Below are positions 22,631-33,589 of a DNA stretch of 51,535 nt, in pieces. The DNA comes from Candidatus Altimarinota bacterium (GTDB lineage Bacteria > Patescibacteriota > Gracilibacteria > BD1-5 > UBA6164). The DNA lies in contig SAAG01000002.1 of the NCBI GenBank assembly GCA_010119095.1, positions 1 through 51,535 of the forward strand, in the 5' to 3' direction. Position 1 is the stretch's first letter. The number at the start of each line of letters is the position of its first letter. The notes under the pieces were generated by a model that did not search any database, was not told the DNA's origin, and saw nothing but the letters and a program-made list of their open reading frames with translations. The position numbers and the translations under genes are program-made.

Positions 22631-22658
22631 TTGACAAAAAAGCAAAAAAACATATTAT
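22631..22658 (+). promoter_or_regulatory. Promoter for infB
   Basis: TTGACA (22631-22636), a 16-nt spacer and TATTAT (22653-22658), 36 bp before the infB start in a 143-bp intergenic region shared with the divergent jag gene. Confidence 0.65.
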
Positions 22659-22693
22659 TCAAAGTAAATTTTTAATAAATAAACCATATATTA

Positions 22694-25120
22694 ATGCCTG
22701 AAAATATTGTTGATGATTACTATCTAAATATGAATTTAGAAAATGCTTGAGATTCAAATAATCAAGTTAAGAAGAAAATAAAATTTGTATCAAAAAAAAC
22801 TGAAATAAAGGATACTCCAATTTCACAAGAATCAGTAGTTGTTGAAGAAAAAATAATTGAAAAAAAAGAAAAAACAAAAGTTATAAAACCTACTATAGAA
22901 TTTGCAAAAGAAGTAAAAAAAGAAATCCCTAAACAAACAAAAGTTGAGTTACCTGCTGAAAATATAGTAAAAGAAGAGGAAAAAAGAGTTTTTAAATTTA
23001 AAAAAATAGAACCTAAGGTAAAAGAAGAAGAGAAAAAGACAGAAAACATAAGCCAAAAAAATACCTTTACCGATAAAAAACCTGAAATAAAAAAAGATGC
23101 TGTCCAAAACTTTAATTTTTTTGAATGAAAAAATCTAAATAAAAATGATAAAAGCAAGAAGGAGAAAGGCTTTTCTGTATGAAATAACTTTTTTGATAGA
23201 AAAAAACAATGATTTAAGAGAAATGATTTTAGAAAAAACATATGATTAATGGATGATGATTGAGATAAAGAAGTTGTTTTTACTAGATCTAAAATAAATG
23301 AAAAAAAGAAAGAAGAGAAAAAAGTAGAAAATATTACTCAAAACCTTACATCAAAAAAATGAGAAGAGGTTTGTATTTGAGATATATTAACACTAAAAGA
23401 ATTTTCTGAAAAGATTTGAATTCCTTTTTCTAAGCTTATAGCTGAGTTTATGAAAAATGGTATGATGGTAAATATAAATAGTAAAATTGATTTTGAATCT
23501 GCTAGTATTATAGCTGAAGTTTTTTGAGTAAAATTGGTTAGAGATATTTCTTCATGATTAAGTATAAATGATTTAATGGCTTGAGATATTTCAAATTTAC
23601 TTATTGAAGATGATTCAAGTAAGTTGGAAAATAGACCTCCTATAATCAGTATAATGTGACATGTTGACCATTGAAAGACTTCACTACTAGATCATATAAG
23701 ACATACTAAAGTTGCTTTTTGAGAGGCTGGGTGAATTACTCAAAGTATATGAGCATACCAAGTTGAGCAAAATTGACAAAGAATAACTTTTCTAGACACT
23801 CCATGACATGAAGCATTTACTGTGATGAGAGCAAGATGAGCAAAATCAACAGATATTGCTGTACTTGTAGTAGCTGCAGATGAATGAGTAAAACCACAAA
23901 CAGTTGAAAGTATTAACCATGCGAAAGAAGCTTGAATTCCTATTATTGTTGCTATAAACAAAATGGATAAAGAGTGAGCTAATCCAGATAATGTTAAAGC
24001 TTGACTTTCTGAAAACTGATTAATCCCAGAAGATTGGGGATGAGAAGTTCCTATGATACCCGTTTCAGCAAAAACATGATTTTGAATTGATGACTTATTA
24101 TGAGTTATACTTCTTGTTTCTGAAATGCAAGAATTAAAAGCTAATCCAAATAGACCTGCTGTTGCAACAGTAATTGAATCACATCTTGATTTACAATTAT
24201 GACCTATCGCTACAGTTATAATAAATACTTGAACGATAAACAAATGAGACAATATAGTGTGTAAAGATTCATATTGAAAAGTTAAGATTCTTAAAGACTA
24301 CACTTTTAAATGAATTAAATGCACTACTCCTTGAGATCCAGTAATGATTATCTGACTTGATAAAGTAGTTGAATGATGAGATATACTACAAGTTGTACAA
24401 GATATAGAAAAAGCAAAATTCCTAGCTACAGAATACTTAAAAGTAATGCAATCAACTAAGTCAAAATATATGACTTGAATTGATTTAATAATGTCTAAAA
24501 TAAAATCATGAAGCTTAAAACAATTAAAAATTGTTGTTAAAGCCGATACAAACTGAAGTCTTGAAGCAATAAAATCTTCATTACTAAAACTATCTACAGA
24601 AGAAACTTCTGTTTCTATTATTCATTCATGAGTATGAAACATAAGTGAAAGTGATATATTGATGTGTCAATGAAGTGAAGCAATCTTGGTATGATTTTGA
24701 GTATCAGTATTACCAACCGCTAAATGAGTTTTAGAAAGTTCTAAAGTAGAGTACTTAAATAGTGAGATTATCTATCATATAACTGAAAAAATCGAAAAAA
24801 TAATTACTTGAATGCTTGATCCTAAAGAAATAGAAACAATATTATGAAAAGCAACTGTTTGATGAATCTTCTATACATCAAAAGAATTTATGATTGTTTG
24901 ATTAAAATTACAAAAAGAGGCTATTATAGAAAACTTAGCAAAAATAAGAGTTATCAGATGAGATAAAATGGTTTGAAAATGAGATATAAAATCATTGAAA
25001 TTATGAGTTGAAGAGGTAAAAATAATTGAATGACCTGCTGAATGTGGTATAAAATTTGTTTGAAATGTAGCTCTTGAAATGTGAGATTTACTTGAATTAT
25101 ACAAAATTGAATACAAGTAG
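22694..25120 (+). CDS. infB: Translation initiation factor IF-2
   Basis: An 808-residue IF-2, which brings initiator tRNA to the ribosome. A lysine/glutamate-rich tail of about 220 residues leads to the IF2_N segment (LKEFSEKIGIPFSKLIAEFM). The GTPase domain shows G1 GHVDHGKT at 322-329, G3 DTPGHEAF, G4 NKMD and G5 SAKTG, then domains II-IV ending LLELYKIEYK. Many glycines, including both in the P-loop, are UGA codons, so this gene proves the recoding. The last part contains CPAECGIKF, the usual start of the fMet-tRNA-binding domain core. Confidence 0.97.
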
Positions 25121-25163
25121 TTTTTAAACTTTCTTTATATTTTTATTTCTTAATAATTATATT

Positions 25164-25589
25164 ATGACTTCAATGTTAGATTCATTAGAAATATTAAGCA
25201 CTCTAACTCAAGATGATAGGGACAATTTAGCTGTATTTTGTCAGGAAAGATTTATTAAAAAATGAAATGTATTATTTTCTGAATGAGATGAATGAAATGC
25301 AATGTATTTTTTAAAATCTTGAAAAATTGATATTTTAAAAAATATAAATTGAGAAGATATAAAACTATGACAAGTTGTAGCTGAAGAAGTTTTATGAGAA
25401 ATGGCTTTATTTCAGAGTACAAATAAATCTAGAATGGCTTCTGCTATTGCTAGCCAAGATAGTACATTGATTGTAATTTTGGACTTTTCAATGAATGAAT
25501 TAAAAGCTAAACACCCTCATGTTATAGAAAAAATAAAAGAAATAATTGAATATAGAAACAGTCAAAACACTAAATATAATATAGTGTAA
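25164..25589 (+). CDS. Single-domain cyclic-nucleotide-binding protein
   Basis: A 141-residue protein that is essentially one cNMP-binding beta-roll: FIKKGNVLFSEGDEGNAMYF, LKSGKIDILKN, and a phosphate-binding cassette LGEMALFQSTNKSRMASAIA that keeps the glutamate and arginine which contact the cyclic nucleotide. There is no helix-turn-helix, so it is not a CRP-type regulator by itself; it may work with a partner protein. It starts 43 bp after infB and is followed by a strong terminator. Confidence 0.85.
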
Positions 25590-25605
25590 CAAATTTTAAA
25601 AAGCT

Positions 25606-25635
25606 AAAAAAGTACTAGATAATCTAGTACTTTTT
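25606..25635. terminator. Bidirectional terminator between cNMP gene and era
   Basis: AGTACTAGA and TCTAGTACT pair across a three-base loop with A-run and T-run flanks, between two convergent genes. Confidence 0.9.
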
Positions 25636-25646
25636 ATTTATTGTTT

Positions 25647-26543
25647 TTACTCAAACATCTTTTTAATAAGTTTTTCATCATTTTTCCATTTTTCTCTTGT
25701 TTTTACTCTTAGACTTAAAAACACTTTTTTCTCAAAAACTTTTTCTAAATCAAGCCTTGATTCTTTTCAAATCTTGGCTATCAATGAACCTGCTTTTCAA
25801 ATAATAATAAATCTTTGACTATCTGTTTCTGTATAAATATATGAAATTATGTTTAATATATCTTCTTTGTCTTCTATCTCCTCAACTGAAACAAAGATAC
25901 TGTGTGGAACCTCTTCTTTTGTGTTTAAAAAAACTTTCTCTCTTATAATTTCGCTAATTCTAAAAAACATATCTTGAGAAGTATAATAATCCTCGGGATA
26001 TAGTGTCATTCAATTTTTTAAGTGTGTTTTTACTCTTGAAATCAATTCAATAAATCAAGTTTTGTCTATTGAAGAAATTTTAAAAGTATTTTCGTTTAAT
26101 GGAATATTGATTTTTGGTTTTAAATCAATCTTTGTATATACTTTTATAACTGGTATCTTTATTTCCTTAATTAATGATTTGATGTAGTTTTCCTCTTCTC
26201 ACCCATCTCTTGTTGTATCAATAAAATAAAGTATTACTGATGCTTCTTTCATAGAATTTGTAGCTTCTTTATTTATTTCTTTGTTTAAAATTTTTTGAGA
26301 ATCATGAATTCATGGAGTATCAAATAATATTATTTGACTATCAATATCATTATAAATAGCTAAAATTCTCTTTCTGGTTGTTTGTGGAACATTTGTTGTG
26401 ATTGATACTTTTCTTCAGATAAGAGCATTGATAAAAGTAGATTTTCCTGTATTAGGTCTACCGATAATTGCTACATATCAGACTTTTTTTTCTTTTAAAT
26501 CCTGAGTTTTTGATAATATTTCATTTAAATCTAATTCCTTCAT
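25647..26543 (-). CDS. era: GTPase Era
   Basis: A 298-residue Era, which binds the 3' end of 16S rRNA during 30S assembly. G-domain motifs: G1 GRPNTGKST, switch TNVPQTTRKR, G3 DTPGIHD, G4 TKID. The C-terminal KH domain has RFIIIGKAGSLIAKIGKESR and then VFLSLRVKTREKW, the usual Era ending. Length and domain order are normal. Transcribed alone from the region shared with rpsF. Confidence 0.95.
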
Positions 26544-26609
26544 TGTTAAATTTATTATTAATTGTTAACTGTTAATTTTTAATTAACTTTACTTATTATA
26601 AATATTTTT

Positions 26610-26637
26610 TTGACAAAATTAAATTATTTTTTAAAAT
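26610..26637 (+). promoter_or_regulatory. Promoter for rpsF-ssb-rpsR
   Basis: TTGACA (26610-26615), 16-nt spacer, TAAAAT (26632-26637). The start codon is 81 bp further on, leaving a leader of about 75 nt. Confidence 0.7.
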
Positions 26638-26643
26638 GTATGT

Positions 26644-26665
26644 GGTTTTTACAAAAAACCTTTTT
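26644..26665 (+). promoter_or_regulatory. Leader hairpin with T-run before rpsF
   Basis: GGTTTTT pairs with AAAAACC across a 3-nt loop and is followed by TTTTT, just after the predicted transcription start. It resembles a weak intrinsic terminator and could serve as an attenuator for the ribosomal-protein operon. This is inference; S6:S18-responsive leaders are known in other bacteria. Confidence 0.4.
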
Positions 26666-26718
26666 ATTTATATCCTTCCAAATTATAAAATAGCTTGGAT
26701 GTTTAACCCACAGGAATT

Positions 26719-27003
26719 ATGAAAAAATATGAACTGATGCTAATTGTCAATCCGAATGTTTCGGAAGCAGACAGAAACACTTCACTAGAAAGTGTAAAAA
26801 ATCTAGTAGAAAAAACTTCTTGAAAAATAGTTAAAGAAGATTTATGGGGTGAGAAAAAAATGGCATATGAAATCAATTGATCATCAAAATGATTTTATGT
26901 ACTATACAATATAGAAATTGATGGAGTACAAATTAAAGAAATGACAAAAGAAATCAATCTAAATAAAAATATATGGAGACATATGTTTGTATGCAAAGAT
27001 TAA
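26719..27003 (+). CDS. rpsF: 30S ribosomal protein S6
   Basis: A 94-residue S6: MKKYELMLIVNPNVSE at the start, then SGKIVKEDLWGEKKMAYEIN and NLNKNIWRHMFVCKD. S6 binds the central domain of 16S rRNA with S18, whose gene lies two genes on. The preceding CAGGAATT gives a short GGA purine element 5 nt before ATG. The order rpsF-ssb-rpsR is the common bacterial arrangement and confirms all three calls. Confidence 0.97.
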
Positions 27004-27030
27004 TTTTATTTAATTTATAACTTAAAAAAG

Positions 27031-27444
27031 ATGAGAACTGTTAACAAAGTAATACTTATTGGTAATGTAACTAGAGATCCTTCAATTAAAGCTACTGAAA
27101 AAGATAAAAAAATTGCCCTGTTTACAATTGCTACAAATAGATATTATAAAACGAATGATTGAGAAAATAAAAGCGAATCTGAATTTCACAACTGTGTAGC
27201 ATGGGGAAATTTGGCAGACAGAGTTGAAAAATTTTTAGTAAAATGAAAACTAGTATATGTAGAATGAAGATTAAGAACAAGAGTTATAGATAAAGAAGAT
27301 TCTTCAAGAGTATATAAAACAGAAATTGTTGCTTCAAATTTAATCTTTTTAAATAAAAGATCTGATTTTGAGGAATGAACTGCAATAGACGAATTGGATT
27401 TAATTGATGATGAGGTTGCAAACACAGATGATGATAAATTTTAA
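27031..27444 (+). CDS. ssb: Single-stranded DNA-binding protein
   Basis: A 137-residue SSB with an N-terminal OB fold: VNKVILIGNVTRDPSIK, FTIATNRYYK, FHNCVAWGNLADRVEKFL, VEGRLRTR. A short acidic tail ends DDDKF, a reduced form of the usual DDDIPF protein-interaction tip. It covers single-stranded DNA during replication and repair. It sits between the two ribosomal protein genes of the same operon. Confidence 0.95.
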
Positions 27445-27489
27445 AATGCTTATTAAAGCATTCAATATTTAACTTTTAATATAATTATT

Positions 27490-27705
27490 ATGACAACTAA
27501 ATGTCCTTTAGAAGGAATTGAAATAGACTATAAAAATGTAGAACTATTAAGTAAATATATAACTAAATTTGGTAAAATTGTACCAAGATACTATTCACAT
27601 GTTAGTTTAAAAAACCAAAAGAAACTAGCTAGAGAAATAAAAAGAGCAAGAATGATGGCATTGTTACCATTTGTTAAATGATATGATGTAAATTTTCATT
27701 CATAA
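27490..27705 (+). CDS. rpsR: 30S ribosomal protein S18
   Basis: A 71-residue S18: [20 protein letters not shown] near the start, then [20 protein letters not shown] and [20 protein letters not shown]. The UGA within the last ten residues is read as glycine, so the protein runs past the standard-code stop. It ends 5 bp before the operon terminator. Confidence 0.96.
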
Positions 27706-27710
27706 TCACA

Positions 27711-27762
27711 AACTATAAAAAAAGAGACTAGATTTTAAAATCTAGTCTCTTTTTTTATAGTT
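27711..27762. terminator. 52-bp perfect palindromic terminator
   Basis: The arms AACTATAAAAAAAGAGACTA + GATTTT and their exact reverse complement meet without a loop (centre 27736/27737). It serves rpsR on the plus strand and thiI on the minus strand, and includes the thiI stop codon. Confidence 0.92.
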
Positions 27763-29239
27763 TACACTTAATTTTATTATTATCATACCTTAAAACCTTG
27801 ATATTTTGAAATCATTTTTCTTTTAGATATAAAGTGTGGAGTTTTGATAAAACACCTCTCTCACAGTAAAATAAATATGTTTTTGAATGATCTAGAGAGG
27901 GGAATCTGCTATTTATATCATAAAATGGAATATTTAGAATATTTACTCAGCTAAGAGTTAGTGGATTTTTTTCTATTTTTTCTTCATCTCTCAAATCTAT
28001 AACTATCTCGTCCTTTCATGGTAAATAAACTACATCTAACGATGTTTCTAGCTCTCATAAGTCTTCTTTGAGTAAATCTACCATTTTTTCTACTTTCCTT
28101 GTTTCTACAGCTTTTTTTAAGCATATTTCATCTATATTTTTTTCTTCTTCTAGTATTTCAGATTCTTCTGATTTTGTTGCTGGTCTATCTGATATAACTC
28201 CACAATATTCTGGCATATTGCATGCAAAATTATATGTTCATATCATCTTAGATATATTTATAATATCTAGTTTATCATAAGTTATAAGTGGTCTCAAAAC
28301 AAGCATACTTGAAGCTTTATCTATTACTGCCATATTTGATAGTGTTTGACTTGATACTTGTCATAAACTATCTCATTTGACTAAAGCAAGATGTACTCTT
28401 TGTCCTACTTCACAAGCACATTTTAACATAAATCTTTTTAGTACAATTCCTCTGTATTTATGGTTAATTTTTGTAAGTATTTCTTTTACTACCTCTTCAA
28501 AATTGATGGTTGTAAATCTAGCTTTATAGTTTGGTGAAAAGTTTTTCCATAGGTAGCTAGCTACTTGTTTTACTCATAGTTCATGAGCTTTACCTCACAA
28601 ATTAAAAAATAAAAAATCTACTTCACATCATCTTTTCATACTCAAATATGTTGAAACTCAGCTATCAAATCATCCCGAAATCAATGATAATACTTTTCAC
28701 TGAAAAGACACTGGGTATCATCAAATTCAATTATATTTGTTGTTTATAATAAAATATTTATCACTTTTTATATCTATATTGATAGTTTCATCAGGATTTT
28801 TTAAATTAACTTTGGCATTAGTAGCATTTTTTAAAAATAATCCCCCTATATATCTTTCAGCTTCCATTGAATTAAAGCTATGAGAGCCTGTTCTATGGAT
28901 TCTTACAACAAAAGATTTGTCTCTAATTTTATCTAAAAATAAATCTTTTATGTTTTCAAATGTGTCATCTAAGCTTATAAAGTTTTCTTCTTTAACTTCA
29001 TAAAAATTGTGAATCCCTGGGATAAAAGACATAACCTTTATGATTTCTTTTTTCTTTGTTTCATCATAGGTTTTTGGCATATTTATGTCTATCCTATCCC
29101 ATGTATCATGTACATCTATTTCTTCAAGGTAATTAGATAAAAAGACCTTTATGTTTTTAGCTAAAAGTCTTATTGTTCTTTTTCTTACTGGTTTTGATTT
29201 TATTATTATCTCTGGAGATACTTTAATTATAAATTTCAT
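27755..29239 (-). CDS. thiI: tRNA 4-thiouridine synthase ThiI with rhodanese domain
   Basis: A 494-residue ThiI, which adds sulfur to U8 of tRNA. The N-terminal ferredoxin-like/THUMP part ([35 protein letters not shown]) leads to the ATP-pyrophosphatase domain and a C-terminal rhodanese domain. The persulfide cysteine is present in [18 protein letters not shown], very close to the E. coli sequence. This extra domain is found in only part of the family. The stop lies inside the shared terminator palindrome. It ends a run with the O-methyltransferase and ftsX. Confidence 0.93.
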
Positions 29240-29257
29240 TTGTTTTTTGTTAATTTT

Positions 29258-29827
29258 TTAATCTTTAATTATCATCATTATTCAATCATCTACATCTATT
29301 GGAATTATATTGTGAGAAATTTTATTTTCCTCAACATAATTGTATAGTGGCAACATCTTCTCTTTGTGTTCGATTTTTTTAAATTTTATAACATCATCTA
29401 TTATTATTATTCCTCATTTTTTTGTCTTATTCCGTACAAGTAAAAGAAAATCTTTACTTCTTTTTTTCATACCATCAATAAAAACAAAATCATATTTTTC
29501 TTTTAGCTTTGGTATGACATCCAGGGCATTTCAAAGAATAGGATTAATTAGAGATTCGACTCAGGCTTCTTTAAAATTTATTAATGCATCTGCATATGAT
29601 TTTGGAGAAAATTCAATAGTTGTAATACTTGAGTATGACAAATTTTTAATTTCATATGCAAAGTTGATTGTTGAAAATCCATTAGCTGTACCTATTTCAA
29701 GTATTTTTTTTGCTTTTTTTATTTTGATTAAATCTCTCAGAAACTTTGCATTTGTAAAACTGATGTTTGGGATATCATTTTTTTCTCAATGTGCTTTCAA
29801 TTTCTTTAAAAATTCTTCTTCTTTCAT
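29258..29827 (-). CDS. SAM-dependent O-methyltransferase
   Basis: A 189-residue class I methyltransferase of the O-methyltransferase (family 3, YrrM/TrmR-like) group. SAM motif I is LEIGTANGFSTINFAYE, followed by TTIEFSPKSYADAL, FVFIDGMKKRSKDFLLLV and GGIIIIDDVIKF. In other bacteria close relatives methylate a wobble uridine derivative of tRNA (TrmR), which would fit the adjacent tRNA-modifying thiI, but small-molecule methyltransferases look alike. It starts 5 bp after the ftsX stop. Confidence 0.82.
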
Positions 29828-29832
29828 TATTA

Positions 29833-30738
29833 TTATTGATTATTTATATATTTTCTAGATGAAAAATATCAACTAAGTGCTCAAATAAGAGTAAATATAA
29901 TAAACTCTCAAAATAGGATAATATCAAAATTATTTAAAATAAAATCAAAAGAGTGGTCTGATGATAATACATAGCTTAGATTATTTAAAAGTAGCATAAA
30001 AATTGTTCCTGATCATAGAAAAGATAAAAATGTATATATCATTCATTGAAAAATAAATGGTCAATGAATAAAAAAGTTGTTTCATCATACAAGTTTTGTT
30101 ATATATATCTCGTCTCTATAATAGTAGATAAAGTTTCAAATAATAGAGTATACTATAATAGATATAGATAATAAAAATATACTAATTACAACATATAAGC
30201 CAATACTAAGTATATTTAAAACAGATATTACTTTTATAATTCTTGAATATTGTCCATTATAATCAGTAAAGTTTTCCTTATTTTCAAGTTTGCTTCAATT
30301 ATCCAATATATGAATCATATTTTGTATTCTTTCATTTAAAAGAGCATAATCATCCATTCATATCTTTGAGACAACTATTGTATTTGGTAGAGGATTCTCG
30401 TTTTCTAAAATTCAAACCAACTTAGGATCTTTTTCTCTTAGTTCGTCTAATAATTGTTCTCTACTTTTATATTCAGTATTAATTCATTTAGAAATATCTT
30501 CTATGTTTTGCACCAATTTAACTACTTCTGAAGAATTTCTATCATATGTATCTTTCAGATATAGAGAAATGCTTAATTTTGAATTAATAGAATCAATTAA
30601 TTTAAAACTTACATTGTGTAAAACAAGAAGAATGTTGATAAAAAACATCAAAAGCATCAAAACAATTATTGAAGAAAAAGACAAAAACTTGTTTCTCAAA
30701 ATATTTTTTAATGCATATTTTAAAACACGATTGAACAT
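29833..30738 (-). CDS. ftsX: Cell-division protein FtsX
   Basis: A 301-residue permease-like subunit of FtsEX, which controls peptidoglycan hydrolases at the division site. It has the MFNRVLKYALKNILRNKFLS start, first TM, an extracytoplasmic domain (SISLYLKDTYD; NPLPNTIVV) and three further TMs, with YRDEIYITKLVGG between. Length is normal. The ATPase partner gene ftsE, usually directly upstream, is not in this window. A divergent queA lies upstream. Confidence 0.88.
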
Positions 30739-30806
30739 TAATTGTGTATTAATTAATAAATTAAAATTATTTTAACCATAAATTATTTTTTTTCAATTAT
30801 AAATAA

Positions 30807-30833
30807 TTGCTTTTTTGTATAATTTTTTATAAT
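30807..30833 (+). promoter_or_regulatory. Possible promoter for queA
   Basis: Two TATAAT boxes lie upstream of queA (30818-30823, with an extended TG, and 30828-30833). Only weak -35 matches are seen, such as TTGCTT at 30807-30812. Confidence 0.4.
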
Positions 30834-30860
30834 AACTAAACTAATCCTTACGACAAATAA

Positions 30861-31886
30861 ATGAAATTAAACGAATTTGATTATTATTTACCTAAAGAGC
30901 TTATTGCTCAAACTCCAATTACCCCTAGAGATAGCTCAAAATTACTTGTTCTTGATAAAGAAACATGAGAAATAAAAGACAAAACCTTTTTTGATATAGT
31001 AACTTATCTATGAAACAATGATGTCTTGGTTTTAAATAAGACAAAAGTTTTGAAAGCAAGACTAAAAGGAAAATTGACTACTGAAAAATGAGAGCATAAT
31101 TGTGAAGTTTTTCTTCATAAACAAATAAATGACAATTCTTGGGATTGTTTGGTATACCCTTGAAAAAAAATGAAAGTTTGAACAAAGGTGTATTTTGATT
31201 GATTAGAGTGAACAATTAAACAAATCTCTGATAACTGAAGAATAGTAGAATTTGATAATTGATGAAGTGAATTTTTTGAAACTATTGAAAAAATCGGTGA
31301 AACTCCGATTCCCCCTTATATAAAAGAAAAACTAGAGGATTCTGCTAGATATCAAACTGTATATTCAAAAGAAATCTGAAGTGTTGCTGCTCCTACTGCA
31401 GGACTTCACTTTACTCCAGATTTAATAAAAAACCTAGAAGATAAATGAGTAAAAATAGAGTATGTAATCTTGCATATATGACTAGGGACTTTTAAATCAA
31501 TCGATACAGAAAATATTATGGATTATAAAATTCATTCTGAGTATATTGCACTAGATAAGGAAACAAGTGATAGGTTAAATGCTTATAAAAAATCAGGTAA
31601 AAATATAGTTTCTGTTTGAACAACTTCAACAAGAACTTTAGAGAGTTTTGCAACAAATAAGTGAGAGTTAACTTATTGAGAAAAAGAAACTACTTTATAC
31701 ATATATCCATGATACAAATGGCTATTTGTAGATAAACTCATCACCAATTTTCATCTTCCAAAATCTAGTTTACTAGTACTAGTATCAAGTCTAGCATGAA
31801 AAGAAAATATAAAAAATGCCTACAGACATGCTGTAGACAATAAATATAGATTTTTTTCATTTTGAGATGCTATGTTTATAAAGTAA
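30861..31886 (+). CDS. queA: S-adenosylmethionine:tRNA ribosyltransferase-isomerase QueA
   Basis: A 341-residue QueA, which moves the ribosyl part of SAM onto 7-aminomethyl-deazaguanine in tRNA during queuosine synthesis. Family motifs: [20 protein letters not shown] at the N-terminus, [46 protein letters not shown] and [17 protein letters not shown]. Length is normal. No other queuosine gene is adjacent. It converges with fmt across 18 bp without a visible terminator. Confidence 0.96.
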
Positions 31887-31904
31887 TTTTACAATTTTGT
31901 CATA

Positions 31905-32864
31905 CTATGATATGACAGAAATGAAGTTTTTATTACCGTTTATAAAATCCATTATAGACATACTTTTCTTTCACTCCAATTTCACTTTTTCTAGTATAAT
32001 GGCTTTATTATCTTTGCAAATTACTCATATTTTTTTATTTTCAAGTTTTATTACTTGTCAAACTTGTCCACTTTCTTGTCTACTTTGATTATCAATACTT
32101 ATTTCTTCTAGATTCAATTTTTTTCAAAGATAATTTGTATAAATTCATGGCCATTTATAATAAGCTCTAAACTTGTTATATATTTCAAAACTCGTTTCTT
32201 TTTTAAAATCTACAAATCAATCTTCTTTTTCTATTTTTTTACAATATGTTGCTTTTGTGTTATCTTGAGGAATTCACTTAATTTTTCAATCAATAACTCA
32301 AAAAAGTGTGTTAAGCAGTAGCTTTGGTCATATTTTTTCAAATTTTCTAAAGATATCAAAAGTTTTGTCTACATTGTCCACCTCAACTTCCTCTATTTTA
32401 AGCACATCTCATTCATCCATTCATTCTGACATATACATTATTGTCAATCATGTCAATATGTCTCAATTTTTTATAGATTCCTGAATTGGACTTGCTCAAC
32501 GATATTTTGGAAGAATGCTTCAATGTATATTTATACACCCATATTTTGGTATTTCTAAAATCTCTTTTGGAATAATTTTTCCATATGCAACTACAATTAT
32601 AAAATCTAGATTTAACTTTTTTAGGTCAGAAAAAAAATCTTCATTATTTTTTAATTTAGCTGGTTGTAATACTTTTATATTATTATCTAATGCAAATTCT
32701 TTTATTGGGGTATTTGATATTATTTTATCTCTTCCCTTTGGTTTGTCAGGCTGACTTACAACAAGACAGGGTTCAATAGATTCTTTATAATTATCTTTTA
32801 TTTCCAATATTCATTTTAAAATATTTTTAGAAAACTCTCCGGTTCAAAAAAATGCTATTTTCAT
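31905..32864 (-). CDS. fmt: Methionyl-tRNA formyltransferase
   Basis: A 319-residue Fmt, which formylates initiator Met-tRNA. Start KIAFFGTGEFSKNIL; catalytic region YGCINIHSSILPKYRGASP with the active Asn and His, and MSEGMDEGDVL with the Asp. The C-terminal OB-like domain ends LEGKKSMSIMDFINGNK, as usual. It is the last gene of a long minus-strand run and starts 7 bp after the pilin-like gene; a deformylase gene is not nearby. Confidence 0.95.
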
Positions 32865-32871
32865 AATAATG

Positions 32872-33588
32872 TTAATTACTTGTTATTTTTATACTTTTTT
32901 CGTATCACCCCTTTTCAAAAAACAAATATACTTCTTTATTGTCCCATAAAGTATTTCAAGAGTAAAAACTCTTTTTAGAGTTTATGTTTTTTAAAGTAAA
33001 CTCGCTTGTTTTTAATCCAGATTTATCAAGTTCTGTGTTTGCTTCAATAAAGTTTGTCGTCAATCAAGAAGCACTTAAATTGTCTTTACTAAAATAAAAA
33101 ATTCCTACATTATTTTGTCATAAATTATATGTGGTTTTAAAATCATAGGATTGGTATTTATTTAGGTATCCTGTATAGGTCTTGCTTTGATCCATTAGTT
33201 TACCATATAAAAATTTATTATTATTAAATACTTTTATTTCCCATGATCAAGTCGCTGTCAAATTTAAAGATAAAACAAAGCTTTTTGTTGTTTTATCTAT
33301 TGTTAGAGTTGAATTTGCTGCTTTTATAGACTGATCATATTTATATAAAAAATAATCTTTTGCTCATGAAAAACTGGCTTCATAGTCATATGCTTCTCTG
33401 TTATTTACCTTTAAATCCAATTCATTAAGCTTGTTTTCTATCAAAAAATTGTCTGTAGCTACCTTTTTTTCATCAATAAAACTATTAAAATAACTTATTC
33501 ATGAAACTGACAAGAAAGTAATTATGGCTACTACAAACATAATTTCCACTAAAGTAAATGCTTTTGAATTATTAAAATATTTTCTCAT
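32872..33588 (-). CDS. Type IV pilin-like (prepilin) protein
   Basis: A 238-residue protein with a type III (prepilin) signal: the cleavage region SKAFTLVEIMFVVAIITFLS has the conserved Glu five residues after the cut, followed by a hydrophobic stalk. The cut follows an alanine rather than the usual glycine (KA/FTLVE). The C-terminal half is a beta-rich unrecognised head domain. It is probably a minor pilin or pseudopilin exported by the type IV pilus system common in CPR bacteria; no pil assembly ATPase is nearby. Confidence 0.82.
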
Positions 33589-33589
33589 A

